Numbered from the stretch's first letter, positions 1 through 10,652 are shown. The stretch is 64,000 nucleotides of DNA from Polyangiaceae bacterium (GCA_020633235.1 JACKEA010000001.1:1674001-1738000); one strand, 5' to 3'. Numbers and translations: made by a program. The notes: generated from the letters alone by a model not told the origin.

Positions 1-776
1 TCCCGGGGCTGGGTCCCGTAGTGAGCCACCAGCGCGAAGGCCTGGACTTGGGGCTGCTTGCTCACGGGATCCCGGCCGTCCCGCACGTCGAGGCGGACCA
101 CCGCGGTGTTCTCCACCGGGGTGCCGACCTTTACTACGTCCAAGGGGACCGTGACGCCGAGGAGCGCCTTGGGATCCGCCAGGGCGCCATCAGTAATGAC
201 GACGATGCGCTTGTCGCCCGTGAGCTGGCGGAGGCGATCCGCCGCGATGGCGACGGCCCGGCCCAAATGCCCCTCCACGTCCTGCTCTCGGATGCGGTCC
301 ACGGCCGCTTCGAGGCGTCGAGCGTCGCGATCCAGGGGGGAGGCGATGTTGGCGTCGCTTCCGGCTTCCACCAGCATCGCGTCGGCTCCGGGACCCAGGG
401 CTGCGATGACGTTCTTGGCCGCGGCACGCGCGGCCTCCATGCGCGTGGTGCCGTCTGCGGTCTTGGCGCCCATCGACGCGCTGGTGTCCACGATGATGGC
501 CACGTGGTCCCCGATGATGGCGCCTCCTCGGGTGGCGGGGCGCGCCAGCGCCAGGGCGAGCAGGATCAGGGCCAGCGCCTGCAGCACGAGGGGTACCTGC
601 ATGATGAGCCGCTTGAAGGGGCTCTTCGCCATCAGATCCCGTTGTGCTTGCGCCCACAGCCAGGTGGAGGCCACCCGCAGCCGCTGCCGGCGCACCTTCA
701 GTATGTAGAGGAGCACGAGCGGGACGAGCAGGCCGAGCAGCCATAGGCCCCCGGGGCTCTTGAGCTCGACGGGCAT
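1..776 (-). CDS. BatA-like von Willebrand factor A membrane protein, C-terminus cut by window edge
   Basis: About 258 residues are visible before the frame runs off the window. The ATG lies at 774-776. The N-terminus looks like the BatA/aerotolerance N-terminal domain: a membrane segment at about residues 11-27, a basic loop (KVRRQRLRV), and a second hydrophobic segment at about 61-79 ending in ARPA. A VWA domain follows with a MIDAS-type DTSAS at residues 97-101 and a later ITDGA strand. Known family members are inner-membrane proteins encoded with MoxR ATPases and DUF58 proteins, and are thought to act in envelope stress or chaperone-like functions. Here the gene lies downstream of the MoxR/DUF58 genes on the same strand. 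It is separated from them by a DUF1415 gene and by an opposite-strand histone-like gene, so it may have its own promoter. The function in this organism is inferred. Confidence 0.85.
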   Translation of the reverse strand, partial: MPVELKSPGGLWLLGLLVPLVLLYILKVRRQRLRVASTWLWAQAQRDLMAKSPFKRLIMQVPLVLQALALILLALALARPATRGGAIIGDHVAIIVDTSASMGAKTADGTTRMEAARAAAKNVIAALGPGADAMLVEAGSDANIASPLDRDARRLEAAVDRIREQDVEGHLGRAVAIAADRLRQLTGDKRIVVITDGALADPKALLGVTVPLDVVKVGTPVENTAVVRLDVRDGRDPVSKQPQVQAFALVAHYGTQPR

Positions 777-805
777 GCGGGGGGCAGCTTAGCTTGGATC
801 CACCG

Positions 806-1501
806 TCAAGTCCCCGCCTGCGAAGGCCATCTTTGGCTGAGCTCCGCGTAGGCCCGGTCTCGGTCCTGGCGGATGTCCGCGAGCAGCGCCTCGACGGCCT
901 CCACCCCCTTCGATTGGACGGTCTCGAGGTTGGTTCGCGCGATCACCACCCGAAGGTCCTCCGGCGCGCTCAAGGCCGCGTCGAGCGCTGCCAGATCCAA
1001 CTGGCTCACGTCCACGAAGGCAGTGCCTTGCGATCGCCGTCCCCGCACGCGTTCGAGCACGCTGCGCCGCACCAGCTGAATGGTGGGGTCCGGCGTGCGC
1101 CGCAGAAACGGGATGAGGCGCTCTGGATCCGCCAGAACTGCCGGGGAATCCGGGTGAAAAGCGGCCATCGCGAAGGGGATTTCGCCGAGGGGATGGCGCT
1201 CGCCATCGCGCTCCCGAACGTGGCGCACGAAGCCTTCGAACGCCTTCTGAGCCAAGGCGAGGCGCGGGTAGATGGCGAGGATGATTTCGATCTCCGGACG
1301 CTGGTCGAGCTCCTCGATCAAGGCGAGCGTCGCGTCCAAGTCCGTGGCCTCGTGCGTGAGCACCACGCGTTCTGCCACGTGTCCCTCTTGGCGCGCGCGC
1401 TCGGCCCAGGGGCACAGCCCCAGTTGCTCCACGACCTCCACCGCGTAGCGTCGGTACACGCGCAACGCCTCGCGGGTGAGCGCCTCCTCGTAAGGGGTCA
1501 T
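806..1501 (-). CDS. DUF1415 family protein
   Basis: This is a 231-residue cytoplasmic protein. I chose the ATG at 1499-1501, giving MTPYEEALTREALRVYRRYA, because homologues begin near this point. An upstream in-frame ATG would add 36 residues (FFQTHASRQARCC and so on) that look like untranslated leader. Family hallmarks visible are an early CPWAE motif after VVEQLGLCP, a central IYPRLAL, and a PFLRRTPDPTIQLVRRS stretch. DUF1415 proteins are widespread in proteobacteria and their reaction is unknown. It sits between the BatA-like gene and the histone-like gene and shares the strand of the former. A TTGACG hexamer in its upstream gap seems to serve the opposite strand. Confidence 0.85.
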   Translation of the reverse strand: MTPYEEALTREALRVYRRYAVEVVEQLGLCPWAERARQEGHVAERVVLTHEATDLDATLALIEELDQRPEIEIILAIYPRLALAQKAFEGFVRHVRERDGERHPLGEIPFAMAAFHPDSPAVLADPERLIPFLRRTPDPTIQLVRRSVLERVRGRRSQGTAFVDVSQLDLAALDAALSAPEDLRVVIARTNLETVQSKGVEAVEALLADIRQDRDRAYAELSQRWPSQAGT

Positions 1502-1537
1502 CGCTTGGAAGGTAGCAGGTCGAATGCAACAGCGTGC

Positions 1538-1566
1538 TTGACGAGAAGCATGGGTTTGAAAGAAAT
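1538..1566 (+). promoter_or_regulatory. possible sigma-70-like promoter of the histone-like gene
   Basis: TTGACG at 1538-1543 is followed 17 nt later by AGAAAT. The stretch is clearly richer in A/T than its surroundings. The -35 match is good and the -10 match is poor (three of six), so this is a weak call. It would place transcription about 40 nt before the histone-like ATG. Confidence 0.25.
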
Positions 1567-1612
1567 TGTGTTTCGACATTGCTCTTGGAGCTGTCACGAA
1601 GGGAATCAACTA

Positions 1613-1867
1613 ATGGCAGTACGTAAGCGTAAAGCGAAGAAGGCAAAGGCTGCAGCGGCGCCCGAGGCGGCTCCCGCGGCCGAGGCCGCACCGAAGAAGA
1701 AGGCGAAGAAGAAGGCAAAGCGCAAGGCCAAGAAGAAGGCCGCTGCGGCTGCGCCCGCTGCGCCGAAGAAGAAGGCAAAGAAGAAGGCGAAGAAGAAGGC
1801 AAAGGCTGCCGCAGCTCCTGCGAAGCGCGCTGCCAAGAAGCGTCGTCGTCGCGCCAAGAAGGCGTGA
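1613..1867 (+). CDS. Lys/Ala-rich histone H1-like nucleoid protein
   Basis: This 84-residue protein is made almost entirely of Lys, Ala, Arg and Pro. It has repeated blocks of the KKKAKKKAK type separated by AAAAP linkers, and it ends in an Arg cluster (KKRRRRAKKA). There is no hydrophobic core and no enzyme motif. Composition and repeat pattern match bacterial histone-H1-like proteins (compare the C-terminal tails of AlgP-, Hc1- and HU-type proteins), which bind DNA through charge and would act on the nucleoid. The ATG at 1613 has an AAGGGA Shine-Dalgarno sequence about 9 nt upstream. A 15-bp hairpin follows the stop. The gene lies alone on the plus strand between two minus-strand genes of an otherwise co-oriented cluster. 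The role is inferred from composition only. Confidence 0.85.
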   Translation: MAVRKRKAKKAKAAAAPEAAPAAEAAPKKKAKKKAKRKAKKKAAAAAPAAPKKKAKKKAKKKAKAAAAPAKRAAKKRRRRAKKA

Positions 1868-1884
1868 GCCAAGGCGCGTTGAAT

Positions 1885-1920
1885 CGAGAGCGTGTCGGCT
1901 ATCTTGCCGGCACGCTCTCG
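1885..1920 (+). terminator. hairpin terminator after histone-like gene
   Basis: A 15-bp stem (1885-1899 with 1906-1920, one G-U wobble) and a 6-nt TATCTT loop start 17 nt after the histone-like stop codon. The sequence after it is GCGCG then TTTG, so the U-tract is weak. It lies between convergent genes and may serve both. Confidence 0.6.
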
Positions 1921-1951
1921 CGCGTTTGTGGGCCGCGAAAACCCCTAAAAA

Positions 1952-2857
1952 TCAGTCGATCGTGCGACCTACGAAGCGCCGCACGACGCCTTCGAGGGGC
2001 TCGTCCGTGGTGACGCGCAGGTAGCTCGCGCCGTGCTTCTTGGACCACGCGCGAAGCTCTTCGACGAGACCTGCGAATCGCATCACGTACGCTTCCACGG
2101 CCGACGCGTCCATGGTCACGTCCACCGTTGCGCCGGTCTCCGCGTCCACCAACGCGTAGTCGCCTTCGAAGTCCGGTTCGACCTCGCTGCGAGTCACGAT
2201 CTGGATCAGGAATACGTCGTGACCTGCGGCCGCGGCGCGAGTGAGCGCGGCGGTCACGGGACCCGCGTCGAAGAAGTCGCTGAGCACCACGAGCATGCCG
2301 GGGCGGGTCGCCCGCTGGACGGTCTGGTCCACGGCCCGGGCCAGGTCCACGCTCCCCCCGGGGCTGGCACTCGTCAGGTCCCGGAGCAGCGCCGCGAGTC
2401 CTCCGCGACCTCGACGTGGCGTCGCGATGCGCGTGACCCCGACCGGGTCCGGACGCCCATCGTGACCCTGGGCGAGCAGCACCTGGGCGCGCTGGGACCC
2501 GGCGAGGGCCATGTAGCCCAAGGCCGCAGCCAGCCGTCGCGCGACCTCGCTCTTGGGAGGGTCACCGAAGTCCAAGGACGCCGACGAATCCACGAGCAGA
2601 CGCACGATCACGTCTTCTTCCGCGCGAAACAGCTTGATCACCGGTTCGCCGGTGCGCGCGAAGGCGAGCCAGTCGACGCGACGCATGTCGTCACCCGCGA
2701 CGTAGCCGCGGTGTTCCGAGAACTCCGCGGAGCCACCGCGGCGTCGCGCGGTGTGCTCGCCAGCGGCGCCAGAGCGCGCTCGGACCTCGAGTCGTCGCCG
2801 CAGCGCCTCCAGCTCCCGGACGAAGGCCGGGTCCAAAAGCTGATTGTCTTCAGCCAT
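1952..2857 (-). CDS. DUF58 domain protein of MoxR operon
   Basis: This is a 301-residue soluble protein. The central sequence R-x-VDWLAFARTGEPVIKLFRAEEDV is the DUF58 signature. It runs into a VWA-like fold with LLVDSSASLDFG (a DxSxS metal-site motif) and a later VLSDFFDAGPV. An upstream basic stretch (GEHTARRRGGSAEFSEHRGYVAGDD) matches the usual RxxxxGEF-S-RxYxxGDD region. DUF58 proteins are always found near MoxR AAA ATPases and are presumed partners in chaperone or envelope maturation. The ATG at 2857 overlaps the end of the ABC permease gene by 8 nt, so the two are co-translated. It is the last gene of the compact operon. Confidence 0.9.
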   Translation of the reverse strand: MAEDNQLLDPAFVRELEALRRRLEVRARSGAAGEHTARRRGGSAEFSEHRGYVAGDDMRRVDWLAFARTGEPVIKLFRAEEDVIVRLLVDSSASLDFGDPPKSEVARRLAAALGYMALAGSQRAQVLLAQGHDGRPDPVGVTRIATPRRGRGGLAALLRDLTSASPGGSVDLARAVDQTVQRATRPGMLVVLSDFFDAGPVTAALTRAAAAGHDVFLIQIVTRSEVEPDFEGDYALVDAETGATVDVTMDASAVEAYVMRFAGLVEELRAWSKKHGASYLRVTTDEPLEGVVRRFVGRTID

Positions 2858-4535
2858 TTGCGGTCTCGACGGGAGGCTCCTCCTCGGATCGGAGCAGAGC
2901 CTCGACGCGCTCCAGGGAGCGCTCGTGGCTGGCGATCACCCGCCGCGATCGAACCCCGGCGGCCGCCATCAGGCCTGCACCCAAGAAGCCCCAGCCGGCG
3001 GCGCACACCGCCGCCGCCGTCAGCGCCAATTCACGCTCCGAGCCGCTCTTGCCAATCGCGTTCATGAGCACGAACACGTACGTGGGCGAGGGCGACGCCA
3101 CGAGCAGTGCTTCGTCGCTCCCATCCGTGAGGATCCCGGCGATGGCCATCGCCAGCCACGGCCCCAACGTGGCCAGGAACAGGACCCCGACCAGGAGCAC
3201 CCGGGGCACCGTCGCGCTCATGGAGCGGGCTCGGGTCCACGCCACGAAGCCGACGACGAAGACGAGGAAGGCGGCGGCGTAGAGGCCGAAGCTTACGACG
3301 CGGGTCGCGTCGTCACCGACGGAGCTGCCGCCCTTGCCCATCACGATCAGCACCCCGGCCACCAGCTGGATGCCGATGGCGCCCAGGCTCAGCATCAGCA
3401 AGAGGGAGCTGGCGCGCATCACCCCCGGGCCCAGATAGCGCCGCAGGCGCCCGACGCCGGTGCGATCCCAGTGAACCTGAACCCGCCGCGAGGGCCCCAG
3501 AGGCTCTCCCGCGAACACAAAAGCCACGAAGACGGCGAACAGGAACGTGACTCCCATGGACAGCGTGACGGCCGCCCACTCGTCGCTCGGAACCGCGAAG
3601 GCTGGGATCAGGCTGGCGAGGGCGAAGGCCGGCAGGCTCACCAGCGCCCAACGGCGGATGCCGGTGGAGCGGTCGTCGCTCATGCTGGCCATGTTGGCGA
3701 CGGTGACCTCGTAGAAGAACCACGCCGGAATGGTCACGCACAGGAGCGGCGTCACCACCAGGAAAGCCACGTATTCCAGGCCGAAATCCGCGCGGGCGTA
3801 GGCCGTGGGGAGCCACACCGGCGGGCCCTTGGGCACTTGCGGCCAGAGCTCGTGGGCCGCGAAGGAAAGCGCCACGCCCCCCAGCAGGTACAAGAGCAAC
3901 GACAGGGGAATGGCGACCAACAGAGTGACCACGATGGCCACCGCGGAGCTCGAGAACTGGCTGCTGATGCTCAGCCCGAAAGCGACCGAGAGGGCGCCCA
4001 ACAGGAACAGCAGCGCGAAGGCGGTGATGACCTCCGTGGCCGTCACTCCGCCGAACAAGAAGGGCAGCACCCCGACGGGCGCCAGCATCACGATGTAGAG
4101 GGAGATGTAGCTGAGGGACGCCAAAAACTTCCCCCGAGCGATGGTCGGCGCCCCGAGCCCCGTCAGTAGCAGGGCCTCCCAGGTGCGGCCGCTGCGTTCG
4201 CTGGCGATGGTGCTCGCCGCGACCGCCGGCGCTACCCAGGTGACCACCGCGAAAGCCAGCGAGAAAAACACGTGGAACAGCACCACGCCGACCTTGGCCG
4301 GCTCCGTGCTGACCGAGGCCACGCCGCCGACCGAGCACATGAGCAGGGCCATGACGCCCGTGATCACCGCGAGGATGATGGGGGTGCGGCCGAGGCGGGC
4401 AGCCTGACGAAGCTCTCGCATCCACACCGGGTTCGGATCGTTCTGCATCCGCGAGATACCGATGCGAGCGCGATCGAAGCGGCGCGAGGAGGGGGGAGCC
4501 GCGGCTACCCCGGGTCGACCCGTCTGTGCGCTCAT
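2850..4535 (-). CDS. ABC-2 type transporter permease
   Basis: A 561-residue integral membrane protein with about 10-12 hydrophobic segments. The first lies near residues 51-72 (TPIILAVITGVMALLMCSVGG). The ASTIASERSGRTWEALLLTGL motif is typical of ABC-2/GldF-like permeases, which use a partner ATPase. The start at 4533-4535 forms an ATGA overlap with the ATPase gene stop. An internal Met about 30 residues in (MQNDPNPVWMRELRQ) is a possible alternative start, and the N-terminal 29 residues are Pro/Ser-rich and may be a cytosolic tail. The C-terminal 40 residues are charged and cytosolic. It pairs with the ATPase at 4532-5698. The substrate is unknown. Confidence 0.9.
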   Translation of the reverse strand: MSAQTGRPGVAAAPPSSRRFDRARIGISRMQNDPNPVWMRELRQAARLGRTPIILAVITGVMALLMCSVGGVASVSTEPAKVGVVLFHVFFSLAFAVVTWVAPAVAASTIASERSGRTWEALLLTGLGAPTIARGKFLASLSYISLYIVMLAPVGVLPFLFGGVTATEVITAFALLFLLGALSVAFGLSISSQFSSSAVAIVVTLLVAIPLSLLLYLLGGVALSFAAHELWPQVPKGPPVWLPTAYARADFGLEYVAFLVVTPLLCVTIPAWFFYEVTVANMASMSDDRSTGIRRWALVSLPAFALASLIPAFAVPSDEWAAVTLSMGVTFLFAVFVAFVFAGEPLGPSRRVQVHWDRTGVGRLRRYLGPGVMRASSLLLMLSLGAIGIQLVAGVLIVMGKGGSSVGDDATRVVSFGLYAAAFLVFVVGFVAWTRARSMSATVPRVLLVGVLFLATLGPWLAMAIAGILTDGSDEALLVASPSPTYVFVLMNAIGKSGSERELALTAAAVCAAGWGFLGAGLMAAAGVRSRRVIASHERSLERVEALLRSEEEPPVETANG

Positions 4536-5698
4536 CCCAGCTCTCCTCGGGTGACCTCGAGGAAGATGCGCTCGAGCTCGTTGCGCTCGGGTTCCACGCC
4601 CACCACCCCCACGCCGTGGGCCACCAGGTGCCGCACGACGTCGGCGACGAAGCGCTCGTCCCCCGTGTAGTAGACGGAAAGCTGGCCGCCCGGGCCGGGC
4701 TCCACGCCCATCACGCCGGAGCCCCCCGCGATGAGCGGCATGACCGGGCGGGAATCGCCGAGCACGCGGAGCTTGAGGCGCTTGCGCGCCGCTCCGGGGA
4801 TGGCCGCGCCTCCAGCGGTGATGCTGGGGGCGGCGGGGGCGGGCGCTGGAGTCTCGCTGCCGAGGGGCTGGGTCTTGGGGGCCTCTTCCTCGGCTGCCGT
4901 GGGCGGCACGAAAGTGCGCGACGGCGGCGGAGCGTTGGCAGCGTTCGGGTCGACGCCCACTGCCTCCGCCATGCGCTGGGCTTCCAGGCGCTCGGCGATC
5001 TCGCCGATGGGTCCCGCCACCACCAGACGCCCGCGCTCGAGGATGCCGATGGACGTGCACACGTCGGACAGCTCCGTGAGGATGTGGCTGGACAAGAAGA
5101 TGGTCTTGCCGAGCTCGCGAAGCTCCAACAGGAGATCCCGGATCTCGATGCGGGCACGGGGGTCGAGGTCGCTGGCGGGCTCGTCCAGGATCAGCACCTT
5201 GGGGTCGTGCAGCAGGATGCGCGCCAGCCCCAAGCGTTGCTTCATGCCCTTGCTCAGGGCCGCGACCAATCGATGCTGCAGGTTTCCGAGGTCCGTGAGC
5301 TCGATCACGGCGTCCACCACGCCGATGTTCAAGACTCCGTAGGAATCTGCGAAGAATTCGAGATATTCGCGGACCGTGATGCGCTCGTACACGCCGGCGT
5401 GGTCCGGCATGTAGCCGATGATCTTGCGGACGTCGTCCGGATCCACGGCCACGTCGATGCCGTCGATCTCCACGCGGCCGGCCATGGGCTCGAGCAGCGT
5501 GGCCATGATGCGGATGGTCGTGGTCTTGCCGGCGCCGTTGGGCCCGATGAAGCCGAAGATCTCGCCGTGGCCGACCTCGAAGCTCACGTCTCGCAGCACG
5601 TCCATGTTGCCGTAGCGATGCCACAGGTGCCGCACGCGAATCGCCGGTGCGGGCACCACCTGGGGTGCGGGCACGAACAGGTCCGGAGCTGCAGTCAC
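4532..5698 (-). CDS. ABC transporter ATP-binding protein
   Basis: This 388-residue ATPase starts at a GTG (5696-5698) that overlaps the stop of the upstream gene as GTGA, which settles the start. Walker A is GPNGAGKT (residues 52-59), the signature is LSKGMKQR in place of LSGGQ, and Walker B is VLILDEPASDLD. The switch histidine follows FLSSH. The first half resembles GldA/NodI-type ATPases. After the ATPase core comes an unusual Pro/Ala/Glu linker (about residues 240-285) and then a C-terminal domain (VLGDSRPVMPLIAGGSGV and so on) similar to the regulatory tails of GldA-like ATPases. It works with the downstream permease. Confidence 0.93.
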   Translation of the reverse strand: MTAAPDLFVPAPQVVPAPAIRVRHLWHRYGNMDVLRDVSFEVGHGEIFGFIGPNGAGKTTTIRIMATLLEPMAGRVEIDGIDVAVDPDDVRKIIGYMPDHAGVYERITVREYLEFFADSYGVLNIGVVDAVIELTDLGNLQHRLVAALSKGMKQRLGLARILLHDPKVLILDEPASDLDPRARIEIRDLLLELRELGKTIFLSSHILTELSDVCTSIGILERGRLVVAGPIGEIAERLEAQRMAEAVGVDPNAANAPPPSRTFVPPTAAEEEAPKTQPLGSETPAPAPAAPSITAGGAAIPGAARKRLKLRVLGDSRPVMPLIAGGSGVMGVEPGPGGQLSVYYTGDERFVADVVRHLVAHGVGVVGVEPERNELERIFLEVTRGELG

Positions 5699-7760
5699 GG
5701 CACGCCTCCGTAGCCCACGACCCGCACCAGCACGCGGTCGATGTCCATTCTCAGGCCCGAGTCGCTGCTGCGGCCCTCGCCGCCTTCCAGCTGTGCGAGC
5801 ACCACGGGGACGTCGTCGGGCCACCAGTCCGTGTCGTTGTCCGCCACGAAAGAGAGCGCCGTCCAGGCGGCGCCCGCGCCGCGGGCGGCGCTGTCGACCT
5901 TCTGGGAGAAGAGCGAGGCGTCCAGCTGATGCGAGCGACCGCCGCCGGCGGTGACCCGCACGCGCCCCAGCTTCTTGCCGAGCTTCTCGCCGGCGGTAGC
6001 GCGGACGCTGTCGCCGTCCGCGATACGGGGAAAGAAGTAGGCGTCGCCCGCGGGCACCTTCACCAGCACGGCGACGAGGTCGCGAGCGGCGCGGTTCTTC
6101 ACTTCCACGTCGCCGCCCTTGTCGACGACGCTGATGCCGCCGCCGAGGCCCACGAAGCCGTCTTCCCTCACGACCACGGTTTGCCAGGGCTTGGACTGCA
6201 GCTGCTCGATCCGCGCGCCGTCGCGATCGACGACGATCACCCGCCCGGTGTCGTCGGTGGGACCGGCAACGTCCAAGACGCTGCCTCTCTCGGTGGCCCG
6301 CACCAGAAGCTCCCCCGCGCTGGAGGCGTAGAACCCACGGAAGCGCGTGATGGCTCCGCGCGGCATCCCCGCTCCAACCTCTATCATGGAGAGGTGGCGC
6401 ACGCGTCCGACGAAACCCTTGGCTGCCGCGCCCAGAACCACGATCAACGCCATGGTGCCTCCCGCCCAGATGGGCAGGTGGCGGAGCGCGCGCAGCGGGT
6501 GCCCCTTCTTCGTGGCCAGATGGAAGTTCACGGGCCCAGCGAGGACGGCGTACCCGAGCAGAATCAGGAGCGCCACCACGATGGCCCAGCGCGCACCCTC
6601 GTTGGGGTCGAGCTCCTTGCGGACGTTGCGCACCTCTGGTTCGTCCAGCGGGACCCGGCCGTGGGGCAGGGCGACGGTGCTATCCCGCGTCCAGCTCTGC
6701 CGCACCAGGTCCAACACCTCGAGCTGCACCCACTCGTCGCTGGCCGCCTTCTCCGCGTTGGTGTCGAAGGCGAGCAGGTGTATCTCCCCGAGGCCGTAGC
6801 TGGCGCTGGCGCCCCAGGGGCTCGGACGCAGGTTGCCGCCGCGATAGCCGACGAGGCCAGTCACGGTCTCCTCGCTGGGTGCCAGCTCCTTGCCGACGAT
6901 ACGGCCTGCGCCGTAGCTGGGATACGAGCCGCTGCCGCTGGTGGATTCCTCCACGATGGTGAAGACCCGCTTGTTCTTCATCTCGGCGGCGGGGGCTGCC
7001 GTCGCGATCTCGCCGCCAACGAACGCCTTCAATGTCGCGTTCCGCAGGTCCTCCGGTCGCGTGATGACGACGCCCAGGGAGCCGCCGGACAGCACCCAGC
7101 TCGACAGCGCCTCGAGCTCCGGCCCCTTCAAGCGCGCGATCTGCTCGCTCTTGGCCAGCACCACCGTGGCCGCGGCGTAGCCCGCTGCGCGCTCGGGCAA
7201 CACGGGCTCTCCCGTGGCGGCGTTGACCGCCGGGGTGGCCACCGTGAGCACCGGCGGGCCGTAGCCGCCTCGGGAATACGACGGGTAGCCCACGGGGACC
7301 TTCATGCCTCGGAGCCCGGCACCGACGCGACTGGACACGGACAGATCGAAAAGCAGCGGCTCCGGCGTGCGGGGCTCGCTGAGCTGCAGGTCCGCGAGCT
7401 CGGTGCCCGCGGTGTCCACGGCTCGCACCCGCAGCATTGGAGGCGTGCGGCTGAATCCGTGGGTGGGCAAGAGCACGGTGACCTTGCCCTTGCCTGCAAC
7501 GGCAAAGGGCGCGCGCGTCAGCACCTTGGCTTCTTCCCGCGAGAACGACAGCTCCGCCGTCAGCTCGAGGTTTCCTTCGATCTGCGCGTCGGTGGTGTTG
7601 TCCACCCGCACGGAGACCGAAAACCACGCTGCGCCGGAGGGCACCGAGGGGCCGAGGACGGGCGCCGCTTCCAGCAGCAGACCCTTGTCGGCGGCGGCTG
7701 GGCGCCCCAAGAGGAGCAGACACGCGAGCGCGACGACGCCGAGGAACAAGCGCTGGAGCA

Positions 7761-7761
<1 letters not shown>
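5695..7761 (-). CDS. exported membrane protein of MoxR/ABC operon (unknown function)
   Basis: This 688-residue protein has a clear signal peptide (RLFLGVVALACLLLLGRPAAA, cleavage near residue 24). A long periplasmic part follows, containing a segment (ELEALSSWVLSGGSLGVVITRPED) that resembles the glutamine-amidotransferase-like fold in related operon proteins. Two membrane spans lie near residues 394-416 and 430-450, and another periplasmic domain follows. It overlaps moxR by 1 nt (TGATG) and the ATPase by 4 nt (GTGA), so it is translationally locked between them. Comparable proteins occur in MoxR-DUF58-ABC clusters of delta-proteobacteria-like genomes. I know no established activity, and the amidotransferase-like fold is a guess. 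Confidence 0.8.
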
Positions 7762-8792
<1,031 letters not shown>

Positions 8793-8840
8793 GCGTGAAG
8801 CCGAGGCAGCCTACACCGCCCGGAGCGGCAATTCATCCGC

Positions 8841-10652
8841 TCAAGGCTGGAAATAGCGGCCCACCTGCTCGCGATACTCTTCCGGGACTTCCGAGTGCTC
8901 CACACCGCCGACCTGGTCCGGGCCGGCCGCGCCCAGGGCACCGGTGCCTGCCTGGTTCGCCGTCTCGCCGGCGCGCGCCGGCGCACGACCTTGGGTGGCG
9001 CCGTGCATCGGCGCGCCGGGGTTGATCTTGGCTTGCGCCTTGGAGCGGAGCTCCTTGGCGCGAAGCTCTTCGGTCTTGCCGTCGTGCTTGCCAACGCCCT
9101 TGTCGTGTTTGCTTCCGGGACCGCCCTTGCCGTCACCGTCGCTCTTGCCGCCGGGCTTGCCGCCGTTCTGCTCGCCGGGTGCGCCCGGACCGGGGGTGGG
9201 CATGGGCACCATGCCACCGAGACCCTTCTCGGCTTCGGCGCCGCCCCGATCCGCGTCGTCCAGGCCCTTCTCCCGGTTTGCGTCGCCGCTCGGGTCCTGT
9301 TTGGCGAGCTCCTTGAGCTGCTGCTCGAGCTCTTTCTGGCCCTGAGGGCTGCCCAGGCGCTTGGCCAGCTCCTCGAGCTGCTCTTTGGTCATCGGGTTCG
9401 CGCCGGCGCCGTCTTTCTGTTGCTTCTCGATCTGCTTCTTCAGGTTCTCCGCCAGCTTCTTGCGCTCTTCGTCGCTCAAACCTTCGAGCGCTTTCTCCAG
9501 CGACTCTGCCAGTCGCTTCTGCGCTTCCGGGCTGCCGGACTGGCCGAACTCTTCCAGGTCTTCCTGGGCTTCCTTGCTCAGTTTGCCCTGGCTCTGGAGC
9601 TGCTTGGCGAGCTCCCGCAGCGCCTCGCCTTTGCTCTCGCGCTCCTCGAACTTCTTCTTCTGTTCTTCGAGGGACTTGGCGAGGCCCTCTGCCCCCTTCT
9701 CGCGCGCCGCTTTCTCGGCCTCCTCCAGAGCCTTCTTGGCTTCTTCGCGGGACTCCTTCTCCGCGAGGTTCGCGAGCTTTTGCATCTCGCGATCGAACTG
9801 CACCAGATCTCCGTTGCCGAGCGCCTTGGCGGCGTCCTTCGTCAGCGGGTTCTTGGCCAGCTTGCCCACGGCCGCTTCGAGACCGGGACGGTTCTTGGAG
9901 TCCGAGAAGCGCTGTCGCTCTGCTGCCACCGCGTCCCGGAGCTTTGCGATCTTGGCCTGGGCTTCGCGCTTCTCCATGCCCTTGGCGAGCTGCTCGCGTA
10001 GCTTCTTCGCGTCGCGAGCGATGTCCTCGAGCCGCTCTTTCTGAGCTGCGTCACGAGGATCCAGGTTCGCCAGGGCCTCGATCTTGTCGAGTCCTTGGAG
10101 ATTCGCGATCTGCACCATCTCCGCGCCCGGCGGCGGTGGCGGCGCCGGTGGCGTGGGCGGCAGGGGGATCAAGGATAGCCACGCTACGGCGGCGCCTGCG
10201 ACGGGACCGAGTCCGTGGAGCGGCTCGAGCACTCGCGGTCGAAGTCGCTTCGGATCTCCGTCCGCCAGCGCCTTGGCTGCGTCGCGCACCACCACCTCGC
10301 GGGCGAGGTCCGCGCGTTCCGCCTGTCCCCGGAGCTCGACGGCGGTGCTGATTGCCTCACTCGAGCCAAGGCGCGCATCCAGATACAGAGCCACGTCGGA
10401 GTCGGTCCAACGGCGGCGAAACGCGATCAGCGCCGCGACGCCCATGCCGACGACACCGGCGACGGCCGCCCAGGGGCGCAAATGCCCCAGGCGCTGCCAC
10501 CAGAAGGCGAGGGCGATGGCGGCTCCCAACGCCAGCCCCAGCGCCAGCCCCGTCAGGACCCGACGCAGCAGCAGGCGGCGCCGGACTCGACCGGCCCAAC
10601 GCTCGAATCCGCGATGAAAGTGCCCAGGGTCTTGCTCGCTCTGGCTGGCCAT
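8841..10652 (-). CDS. DUF4175-like membrane protein with long charged coiled coil
   Basis: About 603 residues from the ATG at 10650-10652. A second in-frame start 11 codons upstream gives an unlikely MPRAYQGCRRP leader. Two N-terminal membrane segments (about residues 31-53 and 62-80) are followed by a short periplasmic or soluble region and a third hydrophobic stretch near 156-172 that leads into a Pro run. From about residue 190 to 470 it is a Lys/Glu/Ala-rich coiled coil (KKALEEAEKAAREKGAEGL style). The last 120 residues are Gly/Lys-rich and disordered, with a short conserved-looking end (VPEEYREQVGRYFQP). The membrane/coil layout and EYREQV..YF ending match DUF4175-type proteins that accompany MoxR/BatA operons. 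It is the first gene of the operon. Confidence 0.8.
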   Translation of the reverse strand: MASQSEQDPGHFHRGFERWAGRVRRRLLLRRVLTGLALGLALGAAIALAFWWQRLGHLRPWAAVAGVVGMGVAALIAFRRRWTDSDVALYLDARLGSSEAISTAVELRGQAERADLAREVVVRDAAKALADGDPKRLRPRVLEPLHGLGPVAGAAVAWLSLIPLPPTPPAPPPPPGAEMVQIANLQGLDKIEALANLDPRDAAQKERLEDIARDAKKLREQLAKGMEKREAQAKIAKLRDAVAAERQRFSDSKNRPGLEAAVGKLAKNPLTKDAAKALGNGDLVQFDREMQKLANLAEKESREEAKKALEEAEKAAREKGAEGLAKSLEEQKKKFEERESKGEALRELAKQLQSQGKLSKEAQEDLEEFGQSGSPEAQKRLAESLEKALEGLSDEERKKLAENLKKQIEKQQKDGAGANPMTKEQLEELAKRLGSPQGQKELEQQLKELAKQDPSGDANREKGLDDADRGGAEAEKGLGGMVPMPTPGPGAPGEQNGGKPGGKSDGDGKGGPGSKHDKGVGKHDGKTEELRAKELRSKAQAKINPGAPMHGATQGRAPARAGETANQAGTGALGAAGPDQVGGVEHSEVPEEYREQVGRYFQP

